Source: an uncultured archaeon
GTDB lineage: Archaea > Thermoproteota > Nitrososphaeria > Nitrososphaerales > CALBXV01
DNA: 9,451 nucleotides
NCBI GenBank assembly: GCA_937890045.1
Contig: CALBXV010000285.1
Coordinates: forward strand, 1-9,451
Reading direction: 5' to 3'
The notes under the pieces are model-generated. The model had not been told where the DNA came from. It ran no database searches and was given only the letters and a program-made list of their open reading frames with translations. This document shows, piece after piece, positions 6,697 through 9,451 of the stretch. The first letter of the stretch is position 1, and every line of letters begins with the position of its first letter. A program made the translations under genes and the position numbers.

Positions 6697-7326
6697 ATGA
6701 AGCAACTTTTAGTAGATTATTTACCATTTGAGATAACAGCAAATGCTGTAAATGAATCAATTGCAAAAAATAGTGGTAAATTAATCGTTACTGGCATTTT
6801 ACAAAGGGCGGAAGCCAAGAATCAAAATGGCAGAATCTATCCAAAGGACACTTTGGTTAGAGAAGCAAAGAAATATACAGATACATTTATAAAACAACAT
6901 CGTGCATTAGGTGAACTTGATCATCCCGAAAGTTCTGTAGTTAATTTACAGAATGCATCTCATAATATTACAGAAATGGGTTGGAGTGGTGATAATTTAA
7001 TTGGTACAGTTGAAGTGTTAGGAACACCCGCTGGAAATATATTAAAAGAATTATTTAAAGCTGGTATTAAGTTAGGTATATCTTCAAGAGGTCTTGGATC
7101 AGTTGAAACTGTAGCAGAAGATGATGGTGGAAAAGGTGATGTTCCTGCACAAGAAGTTCAACCTGATTTTGAACTTATAGCTTTTGATTTTGTATCAAAT
7201 CCATCTACTCAAGGTGCATTTATGTTTCCAATGAAGGAAAGTGTTAATAAGGAGAGAGCTCCTGAACTTTGTGATGTGTATTGTAAGACAGAATCAATTA
7301 TAAGTGATATTATAAGCGGAGTGTAA
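6697..7326 (+). CDS. Prohead core protease (T4 gp21-like, peptidase family S80)
   Basis: The serine protease that matures the prohead by digesting the scaffold and trimming head proteins after (L/I)-x-E sites. At 209 residues it matches T4 gp21 (212). The hallmark motifs are in order: GKLIVTGILQRAEAKNQNGR at 27-46 and IYP at 47-49, the catalytic-His motif GELDHP with H76, the LQNASHNITEM stretch at 84-94, the catalytic-Ser motif GISSRG with S129/S130, and a conserved acidic motif IAFDFVSNPS with D164. The C-terminal 25 residues, after FPMKES, are variable; C192 and C196 sit there. It follows the portal by four genes, as expected for a T4-like head module. Its substrates should include the scaffold and capsid protein encoded beyond the right edge, and possibly the leader-bearing proteins encoded just downstream. 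Confidence 0.95.
   Translation: MKQLLVDYLPFEITANAVNESIAKNSGKLIVTGILQRAEAKNQNGRIYPKDTLVREAKKYTDTFIKQHRALGELDHPESSVVNLQNASHNITEMGWSGDNLIGTVEVLGTPAGNILKELFKAGIKLGISSRGLGSVETVAEDDGGKGDVPAQEVQPDFELIAFDFVSNPSTQGAFMFPMKESVNKERAPELCDVYCKTESIISDIISGV
7318..7321 (+). promoter_or_regulatory. Ribosome binding site supporting a TTG start at 7328
   Basis: GGAG ends six bases before TTG 7328. The first ATG in this frame is more than 110 bases further in (7441), with no comparable site, so TTG is the likely true start. Confidence 0.75.
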
Positions 7327-7327
7327 G

Positions 7328-7600
7328 TTGATTAGTTTAAAGTCATTACTTAAAAATATTAAAGAGGCAAAAGTAACACAGCCAAAAAAGGGTGTAGAGA
7401 CGCCTCTCGACGCAAAGGTTCAAATACCTGGATTTGGAGTGATGACGAGAAAGCAAATGCAGGGAAGTTTACAAAGATATATTACTGAGGTCTCAAAATA
7501 TATTAAAAAAGGTGATGCTGAACAAGCATATTCAGCATTATATAAACGTGGTGTATTAAAAGCATTTTTAGAAACTGAAATTAAACATAGCGGGAAATAA
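7328..7600 (+). CDS. Small protein with a capsid-targeting-like leader, TTG start, function unknown
   Basis: A 90-residue basic protein starting with TTG one base after the protease stop. The TTG is supported by GGAG at 7318-7321 and because the resulting N-terminus, MISLKSLLKNIKEA, matches the leaders MIKLKDLLKE and MIKLKDILTE of two genes further downstream. I-K-E at 11-13 before A14 would fit a T4-type prohead protease site. Residues 31-43 (VQIPGFGVMTRKQ) lead into a compact helical domain (LQRYITEVSKYIKKGD, then AYSALYKRGVLKAFLETEI) that looks well conserved but that I cannot name. No cysteine, no signal peptide. Its position immediately after the protease suggests a prohead-related role; that is inference. 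Confidence 0.85.
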   Translation: MISLKSLLKNIKEAKVTQPKKGVETPLDAKVQIPGFGVMTRKQMQGSLQRYITEVSKYIKKGDAEQAYSALYKRGVLKAFLETEIKHSGK

Positions 7601-7602
7601 TT

Positions 7603-8412
7603 ATGGCTGGATTAAAAAAATTACGAAGTATGATAATGGAAGAAATGTCTTTTTCTATAAAAGGACTAAGAGAGAGTATGATACAAGCAGTTATTCATAG
7701 AATGACTGAAATGTTTAGTTCACCAGAGTATGAAAAAGGTATTCCACAAAAAGATATTAATGCTATGTTAAAAAGTAAGTCTTGGAGAAAATTTGCAGGT
7801 GGAGCAAAGAATTTAAGAAGTGCATGGACAGAATTTTCAGATCCAGAGACTGGACATGCAACTAAAAAATATGATAAGTGGCAATTATTGCAAGCAAGAA
7901 CTTCTAAAGAATTAAAAACTGAAGAAATACAAGACTCTCCAGTTATTGCTAAGATGAGAGACATAGTTGATAAAAATCAAGCTAAAAAGATTAAAGGTAT
8001 GATGGTCGACCGCTTTACTGCGAGTATGGTGATTCAAATTTATGATGCATTGAATGATTCTAATAAAAAGGGATTTGGAAAAATGCCATTACCTAAAATG
8101 GTTGATGTGGGATGGAAATTAGCGAATAAATATATGAAAAGAACTGGAACAGAAATAAAAGAACATCTTATATTAGAAAGAAAGTATGAAAAGATAAAAA
8201 AGTATGAAAAAAACTTACGCAAAATTTTAATAATGAAAGGTGAAGATAAAGTAAAGAATTTAATAGGATTTTTCACTCACGGTAAAGGTGAAGTTGCAAT
8301 TGATGGAAAAAAATTGTATGTTAAAGGTATTAGACCTAGAGATCAACATATTATATCGTTACATCTTAGAAAAGGAACTGGATTTCGTAAAAATAATATA
8401 ACTTTTGAGTAA
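7603..8412 (+). CDS. Lysine-rich protein of the head gene cluster, function unknown
   Basis: A 269-residue protein starting two bases after the previous stop, with GGGA at 7592-7595. Residues 1-14 (MAGLKKLRSMIMEE) form an amphipathic helix ending in I-M-E-E, a looser version of the leader seen in its neighbours. The central part contains MLKSKSWRKFAGG, then AKKIKGMMVDRFTASMVIQI at 132-151 and a PLPKMVDVGWKLANKYMK segment. Residues 190-215 carry a KYEKIKKYEKNLRK lysine/tyrosine repeat. The C-terminus (about 230-269) is likely beta-rich, with VAIDGKKLYVKGI and RDQHIISLHLRKG. No catalytic motif was recognised. T4 gp22, the major scaffold, also has 269 residues and also follows the protease, but this protein lacks the long acidic coiled-coil character of a scaffold, so I do not assign it. 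Confidence 0.87.
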   Translation: MAGLKKLRSMIMEEMSFSIKGLRESMIQAVIHRMTEMFSSPEYEKGIPQKDINAMLKSKSWRKFAGGAKNLRSAWTEFSDPETGHATKKYDKWQLLQARTSKELKTEEIQDSPVIAKMRDIVDKNQAKKIKGMMVDRFTASMVIQIYDALNDSNKKGFGKMPLPKMVDVGWKLANKYMKRTGTEIKEHLILERKYEKIKKYEKNLRKILIMKGEDKVKNLIGFFTHGKGEVAIDGKKLYVKGIRPRDQHIISLHLRKGTGFRKNNITFE

Positions 8413-8416
8413 AAAA

Positions 8417-8587
8417 ATGAAAAAAAATGAAATAGAACATAATCTTATAAAAAAGATAGATAAAGGGTTTGGAGATACTATTTCCCGTGCAATTAAGACG
8501 GTTACGAGAGGAAAAATTGAAGAATGTGGAGGATGTACATCTCGAAGAGAGACTTTAAACAAATTAATACCTTATAAGGGGAAGTAA
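8417..8587 (+). CDS. Small CxxC protein, function unknown
   Basis: A 56-residue basic protein starting at ATG 8417, four bases after the previous stop; only a weak GAG (8407-8409) precedes it. A TTG at 8405 would extend it by four residues but overlaps the previous gene and has no better site. The protein has an N-terminal helix (EIEHNLIKKIDKGFGDTISR), then a C-terminal motif E-C37-G-G-C40-T-S-R-R followed by LNKLIPYKGK. The CGGC pair with a basic tail could bind metal or form a disulfide; a single pair per chain would need dimerisation to complete a zinc site. Short phage proteins ending in a CxxC-R-x-x-x-LN-x-x-x-PY pattern seem familiar to me, without a known function. Confidence 0.75.
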   Translation: MKKNEIEHNLIKKIDKGFGDTISRAIKTVTRGKIEECGGCTSRRETLNKLIPYKGK

Positions 8588-8588
8588 G

Positions 8589-9029
8589 ATGCCTAAAAAA
8601 TCACATACAATAACAGGAAACAAAAGATTTATGACAAAACGGGCAATTCCTATATTAAAGAAGTATGGAATTAAAAATGTTAAAGTTGCTGAGAGAGGCG
8701 GATTTTTTTTAGAGTTAACTTTTGATATAGATGACGCTAAACTACAAAAGCTTGATAAAGAATTGAAAAAAGCAAATAAAAGTGCTTATGGTGGAGTTTT
8801 AGAACAGATTAGGAAGATAATTAAGGAAGAAATTCAGAAATTGAATGAGGCAAACGAATCTACTTGGACATGGATATACAAAGGTATATTAGGTGGATAT
8901 AAAAAGGCCGATAAAAAAGGGAATGCTAATTTAGATTCTGTTGCACGGGCCACTGCATTTTTAATTAAAACAGAATTTGGGCCCGGAGCAAAAAACGATT
9001 TTATTAAAACATTTAAAAGGTGGCTGTAA
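8589..9029 (+). CDS. Two-part basic protein with an internal amphipathic linker, function unknown
   Basis: A 146-residue protein; GGGG at 8578-8581 precedes the ATG by seven bases. Residues 1-62 look like a small alpha/beta unit (KKYGIKNVKVAERGGFFLEL, then DIDDAKLQKLDKELKK). Residues 71-88 form an amphipathic helix, LEQIRKIIKEEIQKLNEA, very like the N-terminal leader of the 239-residue protein at 5764 and ending in L-N-E, a possible prohead protease site. Residues 89-146 form a second unit starting STWTWIYKGILGGYKK and ending in FIKTFKRWL. The protein looks like two modules joined by a leader-type helix, perhaps an old fusion. The T8 run at 8703-8710 is in frame and does not break the gene. 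The stop overlaps the next ATG (TAATG). Confidence 0.83.
   Translation: MPKKSHTITGNKRFMTKRAIPILKKYGIKNVKVAERGGFFLELTFDIDDAKLQKLDKELKKANKSAYGGVLEQIRKIIKEEIQKLNEANESTWTWIYKGILGGYKKADKKGNANLDSVARATAFLIKTEFGPGAKNDFIKTFKRWL
9015..9020 (+). promoter_or_regulatory. Ribosome binding site fixing the start at 9029
   Basis: AAAAGG lies eight bases before ATG 9029. A GTG at 9020 in the same frame would add three residues (MAV) but overlaps this site. The ATG gives the leader MIKLKDLLKE shared with the next gene, so it is the better start. Confidence 0.7.
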
Positions 9030-9403
9030 TGATTAAATTAAAAGATTTATTAAAAGAAAGTTCTCCTGGATTTGCCAATAGAAAATTTGGTGATCCATTA
9101 CCAACTTTAAAAAGTATTGCTGAAAAACATCAAAAGAAAGAAGAACAATTAAATGAATGGGGAGATTTATATTCTCATGTAAAATTAGTTCAACAACATA
9201 TAAATACATTTAATAAAGATATAGACGCTAAAAGAGGTGGTTCGTTTGATGCAGATAGTGTAGAATATGAAGCTGATAGATGGCATAACAACAGTAAAAT
9301 GTTAAAAGGTAGAGATAAAAAATTAGGTATGTGGGAAAAGAAAGTTAAGAAAACTTTAGACAGTCTCATAAAAGATTATGTGAAAGCATGGAGAGCAAAA
9401 TGA
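9029..9403 (+). CDS. Small protein with a capsid-targeting-like leader (MIKLKDLLKE), function unknown
   Basis: A 124-residue charged protein. Its first 10 residues, MIKLKDLLKE, are nearly the same as the start of the next gene (MIKLKDILTE) and end in L-K-E, a match to the (L/I)-x-E cleavage rule of T4-type prohead proteases. Residues 11-43 form a linker-like stretch (GFANRKFGDPLPTLKSIAEK) ending in a second possible site, L-N-E at 41-43 before W44. The remainder (44-124) is helical and lysine-rich, with WGDLYSHVKLVQQHI and MWEKKVKKTLDSLIKDYVK. If both sites were cut, an 81-residue basic core would remain. Basic character would suit an internal head protein bound to DNA, but this is inference. 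The stop overlaps the next start (ATGA). Confidence 0.83.
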   Translation: MIKLKDLLKESSPGFANRKFGDPLPTLKSIAEKHQKKEEQLNEWGDLYSHVKLVQQHINTFNKDIDAKRGGSFDADSVEYEADRWHNNSKMLKGRDKKLGMWEKKVKKTLDSLIKDYVKAWRAK

Positions 9404-9451
9404 TTAAACTAAAAGACATATTAACAGAGAAAAAAGAATTAGGTGGAGCTT
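9400..9451 (+). CDS. 5' end of a leader-bearing protein (partial)
   Basis: The ATG at 9400 overlaps the previous stop in an ATGA junction, with GGAG at 9390-9393. The 17 residues present, MIKLKDILTEKKELGGA, repeat the leader of the preceding gene with two changes (L8 to I, K to T at 9 with L kept before it as I-L-T-E). L-T-E at 8-10 is again a possible prohead protease site. The gene continues past the right edge, so nothing can be said about its body. Confidence 0.8.
   Translation, partial: MIKLKDILTEKKELGGA

Noticed and set aside
6475..6705. Open frame on the minus strand opposite the small gene at 6494
   Set aside because: It is antisense to the + strand genes, hydrophobic in the way typical of complement frames, and has no ribosome binding site; the same holds for the other minus-strand frames at 616-834, 7695-7964, 8040-8276 and 8359-8562.
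7603..8412. Assignment of the 269-residue protein as the T4 gp22 scaffold
   Set aside because: Length and position fit, but it is basic with a beta-rich C-terminus and lacks the long acidic coiled coil expected of a scaffold.
8405..8428. A-rich junction between the genes at 7603 and 8417 as a programmed frameshift site
   Set aside because: The A runs lie after the stop of the first gene, so they cannot cause slippage within it, and the second gene has its own ATG.
8703..8710. Run of eight T bases as a frameshift or terminator
   Set aside because: It is in frame within a continuous gene, and no hairpin precedes it.
9199..9206. TATAAATA on the + strand, a T4-type late promoter core
   Set aside because: It lies in the middle of the gene at 9029, nearly 200 bases before the next start, and one chance match is expected in sequence of this composition.

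Overview
The window is a stretch of late structural genes from a tailed, contractile-tail (T4-like) bacteriophage. Three products anchor this call: a T4 gp17-type large terminase, a T4 gp20-type portal and a T4 gp21-type prohead protease, all on the + strand and in T4 order. The DNA is strongly AT-rich (roughly 30% GC by eye) and almost fully coding. Most starts have clear GGAG-type ribosome binding sites. The host cannot be read from the sequence; the overall look (low GC, streamlined, diverged T4-like) resembles environmental, especially marine, myoviruses, which is inference from remembered family features.

Layout: 1-134 is the 3' end of an unidentified gene. 143-703 encodes a small protein with two CxxC pairs. 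728-1391 holds two small membrane or exported coiled-coil proteins. 1391-2971 is the terminase large subunit and 2983-4851 the portal. 4911-6694 carries three genes of unknown function, then 6697-7326 the prohead protease. 7328-9451 is a run of small, lysine-rich unknown genes, often overlapping by 1-4 bases; the last one runs off the end. There is no gene-free stretch above 60 bases. I saw no tRNA, CRISPR array, insertion sequence or minus-strand gene.

How the genes work together: the portal starts head assembly and forms the DNA channel, the protease matures the prohead by cutting after (L/I)-x-E sites, and the terminase then packages DNA through the portal. Compared with T4, no small terminase (gp16) is recognisable, tail sheath and tube genes (gp18, gp19) are absent between terminase and portal, and gp67/gp68 are not recognisable between portal and protease.

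The most interesting signal is that several genes around and after the protease begin with the same kind of short amphipathic leader (MIKLKDLLKE, MIKLKDILTE, MISLKSLLKNIKEA and looser versions), each ending in a plausible protease cleavage site. This looks like the capsid-targeting leader of T4 internal head proteins, so the cluster may encode proteins packed in the head and trimmed by the neighbouring protease. That is a hypothesis.
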